Below are positions 1 to 7,601 of a DNA stretch of 16,121 nt, in pieces. The notes under the pieces were generated by a model. It ran no database searches and was not told the origin of the DNA. It was given only the letters and a program-made list of their open reading frames with translations. A program made the position numbers and the translations under genes. Where the stretch lies: contig NZ_LSJY01000063.1 in NCBI RefSeq assembly GCF_001556865.1, positions 1 through 16,121 of the forward strand, read 5' to 3'. The DNA is from Sphingobium sp. CCH11-B1 (GTDB taxonomy: Bacteria; Pseudomonadota; Alphaproteobacteria; Sphingomonadales; Sphingomonadaceae). Numbering within the stretch: the first letter of the stretch is position 1; every line of letters begins with the position of its first letter.

Positions 1-1082
1 CGGGCGGGGGGCTCGGCAGCGAGGAGGCGGACGCTGCGGGCGGTTTCCGGCTGGAGGAGATGGGCGTGCTGTTCCTGTTCCTTGGCCTGCTGGTCGGGGC
101 TGCGCTGCTGATCCTGTGCGGGGCGCTGGCGATGGGATGGCTGGAGACGCGGATGCCGCTGCTCTTCCTGCTCTTCTTCCTGTCGGCCTGCCTCAACCTG
201 CCGGCGCTGCTCGCCAAGCGCGCGCTGGCGGCGGTGGACGGCAACGTCCTTTGGGAAATGCTGGATTGCGGGCGGCGCGTGGTGACGATCGGGCTGCTGG
301 TCGCGATGCTGGGCGGCATGGATCCGCGCCTGTCGGTGGCGTTGCAGCTTGCCGTCAGCCTGGCTGTCATCGCCTACGCCATCGGCCATGTGCACCGGCG
401 GCTGGGGATGGAGCGGCGGCACTGGCTGGCCTTCCGCGTCGGGGGCGGCCATGTGCGCGCGCATTATCTGCGCGACATCGGCGCATCGGCGGCGTTCACC
501 CTGTCGGACATCGTCGCCTATAACGCGCCCTATTTCACCATCGCAGCAGTGACGGCAGACCCGCGCCCGATGCTGCTGTTCGATTTCTTCTTCAAAATGT
601 CACGATCGCTGTCGATGCTGGTGCGCGCGATGGTGGAGGCGGCGTTGCCGCGCATCACCCGCGCCTTTCATGCCGGCGACGTCGTGCGGCTGCGGCAGTT
701 GCTGGGGCGGGCGCTGGCCGCCGCGCTGCTGTTCGCCGGGATGCTGGCGGCGGTGCTGATGGTCGCGGGGGAACGGCTGTTCAGGCTGCTGTTCGACGGT
801 CGGGCGGCGATCGACCGCGCGGACCTGCTGCTGATGCTCCTTGGCCTTGGCGGACTGACCTTGCTGTGCGTGTCGGTCTATGTGCAGGCGGCGCTCGGCC
901 GGTTCGCGCTGCTGCTGCGCCGGTCGCTGCCTTTCCTTGCCGGATCGCTGGCCAGCGCGCCGCTGGCGGCGCTGCTATGGCCGCAGCGGTTCGACCTCGC
1001 CTTTCTCGCCCTCTATGCCGCGACGCTGTCAGGTGCCGCGCTGCTGCACATGGCGTCGCTGCGCAGGCTGGCGCGGGGATGA
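1..1082 (+). CDS. Polysaccharide flippase-like membrane protein, 5' partial
   Basis: Very hydrophobic protein with about eight predicted membrane segments, separated by short Arg-rich loops. The reading frame is open from base 3 to the TGA at 1080-1082. An ATG at 60 is possible, but the purine run GGAGGAG abuts it directly, too close for a ribosome site, and the preceding codons read like a cytoplasmic loop (GSEEADAAGGFRLEE). I therefore treat the gene as cut by the window start. The length seen (about 360 residues), the pattern of helices and the position next to a glycosyltransferase fit the C-terminal part of a Wzx/MATE-like lipid-linked oligosaccharide flippase, which would move glycan repeat units across the inner membrane. 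No diagnostic motif is visible, so the family call rests on topology and context. Its TGA overlaps the ATG of the next gene (ATGA at 1079-1082), suggesting coupled translation. Confidence 0.72.
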   Translation, partial: GGGLGSEEADAAGGFRLEEMGVLFLFLGLLVGAALLILCGALAMGWLETRMPLLFLLFFLSACLNLPALLAKRALAAVDGNVLWEMLDCGRRVVTIGLLVAMLGGMDPRLSVALQLAVSLAVIAYAIGHVHRRLGMERRHWLAFRVGGGHVRAHYLRDIGASAAFTLSDIVAYNAPYFTIAAVTADPRPMLLFDFFFKMSRSLSMLVRAMVEAALPRITRAFHAGDVVRLRQLLGRALAAALLFAGMLAAVLMVAGERLFRLLFDGRAAIDRADLLLMLLGLGGLTLLCVSVYVQAALGRFALLLRRSLPFLAGSLASAPLAALLWPQRFDLAFLALYAATLSGAALLHMASLRRLARG

Positions 1083-2227
1083 AGATCGCCATGCTCGACC
1101 CGTCGCTCTTCACCGGGCGTTACGATGACGGCCTGTGCGCGGCGATGGGACAGGCGGGCGCACGGGTGACGCTGCTCGGCAGGCCGATGCGCGACACGGA
1201 TGCGATTCTGCCGCAGGGCTATCGTTACGTCCCGTACTTCTTCCGCGTAAGTGAGGCGTTGCGGCGCAGGATCGGGGAGGGGCGCGGCTTCCGCCTTGTC
1301 AAGGCGGCGGAATATGGGCTGGGCTGCGCGCTGGGCGACATCGCGCCGATGCGGTCGGCGGACATCGTGCATGTCCAGTGGCTGCCGCTCGCGCCCGCCG
1401 ACGCGATGCTGCTGCGCCGGCTGAAGCGGAGCGGCGTCGCGCTGGTCCATACGGTGCACAATGCCGACGCCTATCATGACGATGCCGGGGTGCAGGGGCG
1501 GGGCTATCGCGCGCTGCTGGACCTGTTCGATGCGCTGGTCGTGCATGGCGACACGACGCGCGCCGCGCTGGTGCGGCAGGGGGTCGATGACGCGCGCATC
1601 CACGTGACGCCGCACCCGCCCATGCGCCTGGCCGTTGCGTCCGCCGCCGATCTGGCTGCGGTGCCCGCTCCTGCCCGTCCGCGCTTGCTCTTCTTCGGCA
1701 CGATCCGCCCCTACAAGGGCGTGGACCTGTTGATCGGGGCGTGCATCGGCCTCTGGCGCAGCGGGCTGGATTTCGAACTGGCGCTGGTGGGCAAGCCGTT
1801 CATGGATGTCGCGCCGCTGGTGGAGGCTGTGGCCGGGGCCGGCTTTGCCGACCGGCTGGTCACCGAGTTCGGCTTCCTCACCGAACCGCGGCTGGACGCG
1901 CATATCGTGCGGGCGGACATCATCGCCTTCCCCTATCGGCAGATCGATTCGAGCGGGGCGTTCCTGTCCGCGCTGCATCATGGCAAGGCGATGGTGACAT
2001 CCGACGCGGGCATGTTCGGCCAGTTGCCCGACGGCGTGGCGGCGCGGACGCAGGCGGGAAATGCCGCGGCGCTGGGTGAAGCCCTCTTGCCGCTGATCGA
2101 AAGCGCCGCCATCAGGCGGGAGGCAGGCGCGCGGGCGCGAGCCTATGGCGAAACGATGGGTAGCTGGAAGGACATGGGCTTGGCGACGATCGGCATCTAC
2201 CAAACCGTGCTGGCCGGTCGCGCATGA
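1079..2227 (+). CDS. Glycosyltransferase family 4 (GT-B fold)
   Basis: Protein of 382 residues starting MKIAMLDPSL. The N-terminal Rossmann half includes IVHVQWLPL (residues 96-104) and HTVHNAD (124-130). The C-terminal half has the family 4 signature FFGTIRPYKGVDLL (205-218), a buried strand ELALVGKP (233-240), and the donor-binding region AFPYRQIDSSGAFLSALHHGKAMV with S291/S292/G293. The usual first Glu of the EX7E motif is not evident; the Ser-Ser-Gly variant occurs in some GT4 relatives. It should transfer a sugar from a nucleotide-sugar onto a growing lipid-linked glycan at the cytoplasmic face. The start is the ATG at 1079, which overlaps the upstream stop by four bases; a longer frame back to 866 runs inside the previous gene and is not needed. 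Its own stop overlaps the next start in the same ATGA fashion. Donor and acceptor cannot be deduced. Confidence 0.9.
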   Translation: MKIAMLDPSLFTGRYDDGLCAAMGQAGARVTLLGRPMRDTDAILPQGYRYVPYFFRVSEALRRRIGEGRGFRLVKAAEYGLGCALGDIAPMRSADIVHVQWLPLAPADAMLLRRLKRSGVALVHTVHNADAYHDDAGVQGRGYRALLDLFDALVVHGDTTRAALVRQGVDDARIHVTPHPPMRLAVASAADLAAVPAPARPRLLFFGTIRPYKGVDLLIGACIGLWRSGLDFELALVGKPFMDVAPLVEAVAGAGFADRLVTEFGFLTEPRLDAHIVRADIIAFPYRQIDSSGAFLSALHHGKAMVTSDAGMFGQLPDGVAARTQAGNAAALGEALLPLIESAAIRREAGARARAYGETMGSWKDMGLATIGIYQTVLAGRA

Positions 2228-2970
2228 ACCGATACCGGCGCGAGCTGCGGGACAGGTGGCTGGCGGCACGGCTGTCGCTGGCCGGGCGGGCGCACCAATA
2301 TCCAGAGGTGCAGGCGCTCCGCCGGTTCCTGAGCGCCTTTTCGGTGGATTGCCTGATCGACGTCGGCGCGAACCGTGGCCAATATGCGACCATGGCGCGC
2401 CAGGACGCGGGCTATCGCGGCCTGATCCTGTCGTTCGAGCCGAACCCCGATGTGTTTGCCGAGTTGCAGCGCAAGGCGGCTTCGGACCGGCGCTGGCAAG
2501 TGTTCAACATGGCGCTGTCGGATTTCGATGGCGCGGCCAGCTTCAACATCATGGCCGCCGACCAGTTCAGTTCGCTCAAAAATCCCGCAGGCGATCAGGA
2601 TGCGGTCTTTGCCGACCGCAACAAGGTGACGAAAACGGTGGAGATGCAGTGCCGGCGCATCGACACGCTGCTGCCCGAACTGATGCAAAGCCACGGTTTC
2701 GGCCGCCCGTTCCTGAAGATGGACACGCAGGGCCACGACCTGTCGGTATGCGAGGGCGCGGGCGGGATGCTGACCCGCATGGCGGGCGTGCAGACCGAAC
2801 TGGGCGTGCGGCCGATTTATGACGGCGGGACCAGCTATCGCCAGATGATCGACTGGCTGGAGGCGCGCGGCTTCGCGCCATCGGCCTTCTTCGCCAACAA
2901 CAAGGGGCATTTCCCGCTGCTGGTCGAGATGGACGGCATCTTCGTCAACCGGGCGCTGGTCGGGGATTGA
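2224..2970 (+). CDS. FkbM-family SAM-dependent methyltransferase
   Basis: Protein of 248 residues. SAM-binding motif I is IDVGANRGQY (residues 45-54), followed by the acidic strand end FEPNP (71-75), the family-typical NMALSD (95-100), the strand RRIDTLL (144-150) and KMDTQGHD (165-172), the usual FkbM 'K-D-x-x-G-x-E/D' strand. FkbM proteins are O-methyltransferases named after the FK506 enzyme and are frequent in polysaccharide clusters, where they methylate a sugar hydroxyl. Location between a GT4 and a membrane glycan protein supports that role here. The start ATG at 2224 overlaps the glycosyltransferase stop; the stop TGA is 2968-2970. No signal peptide or membrane segment is seen, so it is cytoplasmic. 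The exact substrate is unknown. Confidence 0.92.
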   Translation: MNRYRRELRDRWLAARLSLAGRAHQYPEVQALRRFLSAFSVDCLIDVGANRGQYATMARQDAGYRGLILSFEPNPDVFAELQRKAASDRRWQVFNMALSDFDGAASFNIMAADQFSSLKNPAGDQDAVFADRNKVTKTVEMQCRRIDTLLPELMQSHGFGRPFLKMDTQGHDLSVCEGAGGMLTRMAGVQTELGVRPIYDGGTSYRQMIDWLEARGFAPSAFFANNKGHFPLLVEMDGIFVNRALVGD

Positions 2971-2972
2971 GC

Positions 2973-4715
2973 ATGGGGCAAGGCAGCGCCTTCGTCGATG
3001 CGCGCCGCCTGTTCCTGGCAGGCGCGATCGGCCTTGCCCTGTGGCTGGGCGCGACATTCCTGTGGCATGTCACCTATCGGCAAGGCCTCAGCCTGCCCGT
3101 CATCCTGTTTCTGGACCAGGATTTCCCGGCGCTGCTGGGCATGGCGTTACTGCTGGCGCTGGCCGCGCCCCTTGCCGAAGGGCGGGGTTTCGCCCTGCCG
3201 CCGCCCAGCGCCCGGATCGTCATTCCCCTGATCGTGCTGCTGGGCATGGCCGCATGGGCGGGCCATTATGCACTGTTCCAGGATTATGCGATCAGCCGCG
3301 ACGAAGAGGTCGCGCGCTTCGCCGCCGCCTATATGCGCGAAGGGCTTTTCGCCCGGCCGATCCCGGTGGAATGGGAACCCTATCGCCGGGCGATCATGCC
3401 GGAATTCTTCTCCCCGTTCGGCGCGGCGGATTACTGGACGGCGGCCTATCTGCCAGTGAACAGCGCGATCCAGGCGCTGTTCTGGCAACTGGGCGACCCC
3501 AATCTGGCGGGACCGGTGCTGTTGATGGCGGGCCTTGCCGCGCTGTGGCGGATCGCCGTGCGGCTGATGCCCGACCGGCCGGACGCCGTGTGGGTGACGA
3601 TCCTGCTCGGCTTTTCCTCCAGCCAGCTATGGGTCACGGCGATGACCCCCTATGCCATGACGGGCCATTTCGCGCTCAATATGGTTTGGCTGGCGCTGGT
3701 GCTGCGCGGCGGGGTGGCCGGGCACCTGGCGGCGGGGGTCGTGGCGCTGGTGGCGGCGGGGCTGCACCAGTGGCATTTTCCGCCCATCTTCATCATCCCC
3801 TTCATCCTGTGGATGCTGCTGGCGCGGCGCTGGGGCGCGGCAGCGTTCCACGCGCTGACCATAGTCGTCATCGTCATCGTGTGGGCGAAGCTGTGGCCGG
3901 GATTCCTGCTTCATGCGCTGGGCGCGCCGACCGATGTCCGTCCGTCTGCGGGCGTGGCGGACAAGGTGGGCAGCCTGTTCCAGCGGCTGGGCGATCGGTG
4001 GCAGCCGCTGGTGAACCTCAGCCGCTATATGGCGTGGAACAATATATTGATGGTGCCGCTTGCGATGCTGGGCATCGCGGCGATGCGCTGGCGAGGGATG
4101 ATCCGGGGGCAGGAGATCGCGCTGCCGCTGGCGCTCGGCTGCCTTGCCGGATGCGTGCTGGCGCTGGCGCAGGGCTATGGCTGGGGATTCCGCTATGCCC
4201 ATGGTTTCATCGGCCCCTTCTGTCTGCTCGCCGGGCTGGGATGGGCGCGCTACCGCCCGGCCGGCGCGATGCGTCCGCTGTTCGTAGGCCTCGCCATCAC
4301 CGCGCTGGGCAGCGCCTTCCTGGTGTGGCGGACGCATGAATTCGTCGCGCCCTATGCCGCCAGCCACAGGCTGATCGATTCGAGCCAGGCGGATGTGGTG
4401 CTGGTCGATCCGCGCGGCGGCCTCTACGTCACCGATCTGGTGCGTGGGCGGGACGGGGTGCCGGGCAAGCCGATGGTCATGAACCTTGGCATGCTGTCGC
4501 TGGAACAGGTGGACCGCCTCTGCCAGTCCTATGTCGTCGAGCTGTTCGACCGGGCCGAGTTCCGGCCGCTGGGCGTGCCGCTGGCGCGGTGGCGGCTGGA
4601 CCGGATGGACGCGCTGCGCGCCCATATGCGGGAGGCCGGATGCGACCGGCCGGTGCAGCCGCCGTTGCCCGAAACGATGGAGGATGCGATGGAGGCCGCC
4701 GGCAATGCCATGTAG
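2973..4715 (+). CDS. Polytopic membrane protein, GT-C-like, surface glycan cluster
   Basis: Protein of 580 residues with roughly ten hydrophobic segments up to about residue 452 (for example 12-30, 83-100, 180-197, 290-307, 384-399, 410-425, 435-451), then a soluble C-terminal domain of about 125 residues. The first large non-cytoplasmic loop carries an acidic pair in YAISRDEEVARF (105-116) and later aromatics WEPYRR; a DE/DD pair after the first helices is the catalytic-site pattern of GT-C glycosyltransferases such as ArnT/PMT relatives, which use polyprenyl-phosphate sugars. Another conserved-looking loop is GLHQWHFPP (263-271). I cannot assign it to a named family; an O-antigen polymerase-type protein is an alternative. 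I chose the ATG at 2973, two bases after the upstream TGA and six bases after GGGGA. A TTG at 2967 overlapping the stop would add two residues. It is the last gene of the operon; the next gene converges. Confidence 0.75.
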   Translation: MGQGSAFVDARRLFLAGAIGLALWLGATFLWHVTYRQGLSLPVILFLDQDFPALLGMALLLALAAPLAEGRGFALPPPSARIVIPLIVLLGMAAWAGHYALFQDYAISRDEEVARFAAAYMREGLFARPIPVEWEPYRRAIMPEFFSPFGAADYWTAAYLPVNSAIQALFWQLGDPNLAGPVLLMAGLAALWRIAVRLMPDRPDAVWVTILLGFSSSQLWVTAMTPYAMTGHFALNMVWLALVLRGGVAGHLAAGVVALVAAGLHQWHFPPIFIIPFILWMLLARRWGAAAFHALTIVVIVIVWAKLWPGFLLHALGAPTDVRPSAGVADKVGSLFQRLGDRWQPLVNLSRYMAWNNILMVPLAMLGIAAMRWRGMIRGQEIALPLALGCLAGCVLALAQGYGWGFRYAHGFIGPFCLLAGLGWARYRPAGAMRPLFVGLAITALGSAFLVWRTHEFVAPYAASHRLIDSSQADVVLVDPRGGLYVTDLVRGRDGVPGKPMVMNLGMLSLEQVDRLCQSYVVELFDRAEFRPLGVPLARWRLDRMDALRAHMREAGCDRPVQPPLPETMEDAMEAAGNAM

Positions 4716-4742
4716 GGCGGCAGCAGGGCGGGGCGTGGACCG

Positions 4743-5477
4743 CTAGACGCGGCCGGTGCGCAGCGCCCTGGCCCAGTCGGGACGGCCATTGGCCTCTGCA
4801 TCGCGGGCCGCCTGTTCCCAGTCATAGTCGACGCAGAGCAACTCCGCCTGCCATGCGCCATCCGCCTGCGTCAGCATGGCGTAGCGGGCATGGGGCGACC
4901 CCGTCTCCACCTTGTGCGGGTAGGGACGGGTATCGTCATAGGCGGGCAGGCCGACGCTGCCCGGATTGACGATCAGCGGGCCGTCCTCGATCACCACCAC
5001 ATGGGGAATATGGGTGTGCCCGCACAGGATCACTGGCGCGCAGACGGCGCCGATGCGGGACTTTACCTCCGCAGGGGTGGCGGCGCGGATGCCGTCCTCC
5101 GTCACGGTTTCCAGAAAATAGGCGAGGTCGCTGCCGGGCGTGCCGTGGACCAGCAATATGTCATGGGTCAGCCACGCTGTCTCAGGCAGCGCCGCCAGCC
5201 AGGCGAGATGCTCTGGCCGAAGGGTGCGCGCGGCATGGCGGTCCGACAATCCCATATGTTCGGGCGCCTGCTCCAACAGCTGGCGTTCGTGGTTGCCCCT
5301 GATCGTCGGCAGGTCCAGCGCCATCAGCCGGTCCGCCGTTTCCACAGGGAACAGGCCGCCGGAACAGATGTCGCCCAGATTGACGATCCGGTCCGCCCCG
5401 CGATCGGCGGCATCGGCCAGCACCGCGTCGAGCGCGGCGATGTTGCCATGAATGTCGGAAAGGACGGCGATCTTCAT
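4743..5477 (-). CDS. Metallophosphoesterase (YfcE/MJ0936-like phosphodiesterase)
   Basis: Protein of 244 residues with the whole calcineurin-like metal site: DIH at 8-10, GD at 35-36, GNH at 61-63, H111 in LLVHGTPGS, and GHTH at 153-156, followed by VNPGSVG (170-176), typical of the YfcE/MJ0936 branch. These enzymes bind two divalent metals and cleave phosphodiester bonds; the natural substrate is usually unknown, and this branch is often annotated as 'metallophosphoesterase family protein'. No signal peptide, so cytoplasmic. The ATG at 5477 starts directly with the first motif strand (MKIAVLSDIHGN), which fixes the start although the ribosome site is weak. It follows the FecR gene by 57 bases on the same strand and could be its operon partner or separately transcribed. 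It converges with the glycan operon across a 27-base gap. Confidence 0.93.
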   Translation of the reverse strand: MKIAVLSDIHGNIAALDAVLADAADRGADRIVNLGDICSGGLFPVETADRLMALDLPTIRGNHERQLLEQAPEHMGLSDRHAARTLRPEHLAWLAALPETAWLTHDILLVHGTPGSDLAYFLETVTEDGIRAATPAEVKSRIGAVCAPVILCGHTHIPHVVVIEDGPLIVNPGSVGLPAYDDTRPYPHKVETGSPHARYAMLTQADGAWQAELLCVDYDWEQAARDAEANGRPDWARALRTGRV

Positions 5478-5534
5478 CGCGGCACTTTAGGGGCGTCGCG
5501 GCATGGCGGCAAATGTCGCCGTCTTCTGCCGCCG

Positions 5535-6584
5535 TCAACTGGCAGAGCGGCCAGGCTCCTGGTTCGGGACGGGTTGCTCTTCGTCGCGGTAGAGCAGCAT
5601 GACCGATCCGTCTTCGCCGTCGACGGCGCGAATCGGCAGGCTGAGTTGCAGGGCTGAAAGGAATTCGCGGCTGTCGGTGGTGCGGAATCGGCCGCCGATG
5701 CGGAGCGAGGAGACGCGCTGGTCGCCGATCAGGATCGGGGCGCTGCGGTAGCGGTTGAACTCGCCCGCCGCCTGCTCGATCGTCTCGCCGTCCAGTTCGA
5801 CCATCTGTTCGCGCCAGGCGGTGCGCTGGCCGATCAGCTTAGGGCCTAGCTGGGTCAGGGAGATGCGGCGGGGCTGGATCACCGCGCCGTTGCCCGCCGC
5901 GACCTTTTGCGCCGCGCTGCCGCCCGAGCGCACGGTGACCGCGCCCTGCGTAACCGTCAGTTCCACCAGCGACGGGCGCAGGCGGACGTTGAAGGCGGTG
6001 CCGACCGCGCGGATGACGGCCGACCGCGCCTCCACATCGAAGGGGCGCGCCGTGTCATGGGCGATGTCGAACGACGCTTCCCCTTTCAGGATGCGCGCGC
6101 GCCGGCCGTTTTCGGTGAAGCGGACTTCCGCCTCGCTGTCGCTGTTGAGATGAAGGATGGTCCCGTCCGAAAGCGCGATGTCGCGCATCTGGCCCACAGC
6201 GGTTTCGTAGCGGTCGACACCGCTGAAGGTGCGGACGGTGACGATGGCGGCGACGATGAACAGCATGACCGCGACGGCGGCGGCGACCATGATGTTGCGC
6301 GACAGGCGGCGCTGGTTCGCTTCGTTGACGATGGGGGGCAGGGTGATGTCGGCGGCGGCGCTCTTCAACCGCTCGGCCGCGTCCCAGGCGGCTTCGGCAC
6401 GGGCGAAGGCTATGGCGTGGGCGGGACTGTATTCGACCCAGGCGCAGATCCGGGCTTCGTCCTCCGGGGTGGGGTCGGCGTTAAGCCTGGCCAGCAGGCG
6501 CGCGGCTTCCGCCTCTATCGCGTTCCGGCTGTTGCCATCCGACTCTGGTCCCGACGCCTGCACGTTCGAAGTCCGTTTCCTCAC
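5535..6584 (-). CDS. FecR-family transmembrane anti-sigma factor
   Basis: Protein of 349 residues. The N-terminal cytoplasmic DUF4880-type part (about 22-75) contains AARLLARLN and ARICAWVEYSPAHAIAFARAEAAWD. One membrane segment follows (about 98-117). The periplasmic FecR domain (about 126-220) shows the usual LSDGTILHLNSDSEAEV, GEASFDIAHD, RPFDV and GTAFNVR elements, and a C-terminal STN/DUF4974-like part reads IEQAAGEFNRY to SLPIRAV (about 265-315). Known FecR proteins hold or activate a FecI-type sigma factor and receive a signal from a TonB-dependent transducer. The start must lie upstream of the DUF4880 helix: GTG at 6584 is used here, GTG at 6563 is an alternative. Either places it inside the 3' end of the sigma gene. 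No transducer gene is adjacent. Confidence 0.93.
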   Translation of the reverse strand: MRKRTSNVQASGPESDGNSRNAIEAEAARLLARLNADPTPEDEARICAWVEYSPAHAIAFARAEAAWDAAERLKSAAADITLPPIVNEANQRRLSRNIMVAAAVAVMLFIVAAIVTVRTFSGVDRYETAVGQMRDIALSDGTILHLNSDSEAEVRFTENGRRARILKGEASFDIAHDTARPFDVEARSAVIRAVGTAFNVRLRPSLVELTVTQGAVTVRSGGSAAQKVAAGNGAVIQPRRISLTQLGPKLIGQRTAWREQMVELDGETIEQAAGEFNRYRSAPILIGDQRVSSLRIGGRFRTTDSREFLSALQLSLPIRAVDGEDGSVMLLYRDEEQPVPNQEPGRSAS

Positions 6585-7125
6585 GTTCCGCCCAGGCTCG
6601 CATAACTATTGCGATTGCTTTGGCCAGATGTTTTTCAACGGTAGAAACGGACAGGGACATTTCCTCCGCTATTTCCAGCATCGATTTTTCATGGATGCGA
6701 CGGAGGATGAAGACGCGGCGGCATTGCGGGGGAAGCGACTCGACGATCGTTTCGACCTGGCGGAGCGCTTCGCGGGCGTGGAGCTGGGCTTCGATGCTGT
6801 TTTCGCCGCCGAGCAGTTCGAGGTCGGCGATGGTTTCGAAACTGACCACCTTGTTGCGGCGGGCGGTGTCGATCACGAGGTTGCGGGCGATGGTGAAGAG
6901 ATAGGCTCTTCCCGTCGTCACATTCTCCCAATTTTCCGTGGCATAGGCGCGGGTCAGGACTTCCGCGACCATATCCTCAAGCTCGTGGGTGGAAGGGAGG
7001 ATGCGGCGTAAGCGGCCCCGAAGCGCCGCTTCCTGAGGCAGGATCACCGTCTTGAACCAGTCCAGTTTTGCGCGAACCCCGTGCACGTCGACCCCCTTGA
7101 TTGCCAGCCGCGCCTCTCCCGCCAT
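6481..7125 (-). CDS. ECF RNA polymerase sigma factor, FecI type
   Basis: Protein of 214 residues. Region 2 spans about 29-95 (ELEDMVAEVLTRAY at 48-61, AYLFTIARNLVIDTARR at 74-90), and region 4 about 125-173 (SLPPQCRRVFILRRI, then the helix-turn-helix SMLEIAEEMSLSVSTVEKHLAKAI). Region 1 and 3 are missing, as in group IV sigma factors. Such factors direct polymerase to iron or nutrient uptake promoters under FecR control. The ATG at 7125 is preceded by little ribosome-site sequence (AAAGA); the in-frame GTG at 7086 has AAGGGGG five bases upstream and would give a 201-residue protein, so it is a serious alternative. The last 34 residues (181-214), rich in Arg/Gly/Glu, are not part of the fold and are read out of frame through the start of the FecR gene, a 104-base overlap. 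Confidence 0.93.
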   Translation of the reverse strand: MAGEARLAIKGVDVHGVRAKLDWFKTVILPQEAALRGRLRRILPSTHELEDMVAEVLTRAYATENWENVTTGRAYLFTIARNLVIDTARRNKVVSFETIADLELLGGENSIEAQLHAREALRQVETIVESLPPQCRRVFILRRIHEKSMLEIAEEMSLSVSTVEKHLAKAIAIVMRAWAEREETDFERAGVGTRVGWQQPERDRGGSRAPAGQA

Positions 7126-7245
7126 TCTTTATTTTGTAACAGTCAATCATGCTTGCAGGGGGCTGTCCAGCCGTCGGGCCAGCATTTTTCCGGGATCGTG
7201 CGGAAAGTTCCGAAATGGTGAAAATAAATTGTGGATATGTGGCGC

Positions 7246-7268
7246 GGGGCGCACAGTTTGTGCGCCCC
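7246..7268 (-). terminator. Perfect 10-bp hairpin after the small proline-rich gene
   Basis: Arms at 7246-7255 (GGGGCGCACA) and 7259-7268 are exact complements around a 3-base loop. The hairpin lies 15 bases past the stop of the small - strand gene. Read on the - strand it is not followed directly by a T run; a T-rich stretch appears only about 18 bases later. It may be a weak intrinsic terminator separating the small gene from the sigma gene, or an RNA-stabilising hairpin. Confidence 0.45.
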
Positions 7269-7282
7269 GGCATTGATGCGGA

Positions 7283-7480
7283 TCAGTCGGGTGGCGGGGG
7301 AAGCTCCGTCGGGGCGCTGTCGGGCTGGTCATAGTCCGGGCCGACCGGCGCGATCTCGTCCGGCTCCCGCATCGGAGTCTCGTCCGGGGTCGACGGAGGG
7401 GGGAGTTCATCGGGCGACTGCGGCTCGATGATGTCGGGCGCGGGAACGCCATCGGGGCCGGTGTCGGGACGCGTGGCCAT
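7283..7480 (-). CDS. Small acidic proline-rich hypothetical protein
   Basis: Protein of 65 residues, MATRPDTGPDGVPAPDIIEP and onward, composed mostly of Pro, Asp, Glu and small residues with repeated P-D-E/P-P-P units (SPDELPPPSTPDETP, EPDEIAPVGPDYD, ELPPPPD). No Cys, no membrane segment and no signal peptide: it looks intrinsically disordered and strongly acidic. The start is chosen at the ATG 7478-7480 because AAAGGAGA lies about five to seven bases upstream (7486-7493); an ATG at 7498 would place that site inside the gene. The clear ribosome site and a following hairpin argue for a real gene. I believe similar tiny proteins occur in other sphingomonads, but that is memory, not a search. 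It is divergent from the tRNA-Leu/tig unit. Function unknown. Confidence 0.7.
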   Translation of the reverse strand: MATRPDTGPDGVPAPDIIEPQSPDELPPPSTPDETPMREPDEIAPVGPDYDQPDSAPTELPPPPD

Positions 7481-7553
7481 CTGTCTCTCCTTTGTCATGC
7501 AACAGGCCTACGCTTGGGCAAAGGCCCGGTTCCGCCGGCGTCGCCACTATCCC

Positions 7554-7582
7554 TTGCCTCTTATCGCGCTTTTCTCTATGCC
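7554..7582 (+). promoter_or_regulatory. Candidate sigma-70 promoter for tRNA-Leu
   Basis: TTGCCT at 7554-7559, a 17-base spacer and TATGCC at 7577-7582 lie 20 bases before the tRNA 5' end. Match to consensus is moderate, but spacing and position are right. It may also drive the trigger factor gene, since no terminator is seen between the two. Confidence 0.45.
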
Positions 7583-7601
7583 GCGCCGACCGGCGACCGA
7601 T

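Noticed and set aside
60..62. ATG at 60 as the true start of the first gene
   Set aside because: The frame is open to the window edge, the purine run touches the ATG with no spacing, and a complete flippase would need more N-terminal helices.
1013..2269. A 418-residue - strand open frame opposite the GT4 gene
   Set aside because: Shadow frame in high-GC DNA; the + strand carries recognisable GT4 motifs and operon overlaps.
5505..5533. 7-bp inverted repeat GGCGGCA/TGCCGCC between fecR and the metallophosphoesterase gene
   Set aside because: Short stem, 15-base loop and no T run; expected by chance in GC-rich sequence, so not called a terminator.
7201..7212. CGGAA-AG-TTCCG small palindrome, whose - strand reads GGAACTT like an ECF -35 element before the sigma gene
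   Set aside because: No matching -10 element at 15-17 bases; too short to claim an autoregulated ECF promoter.
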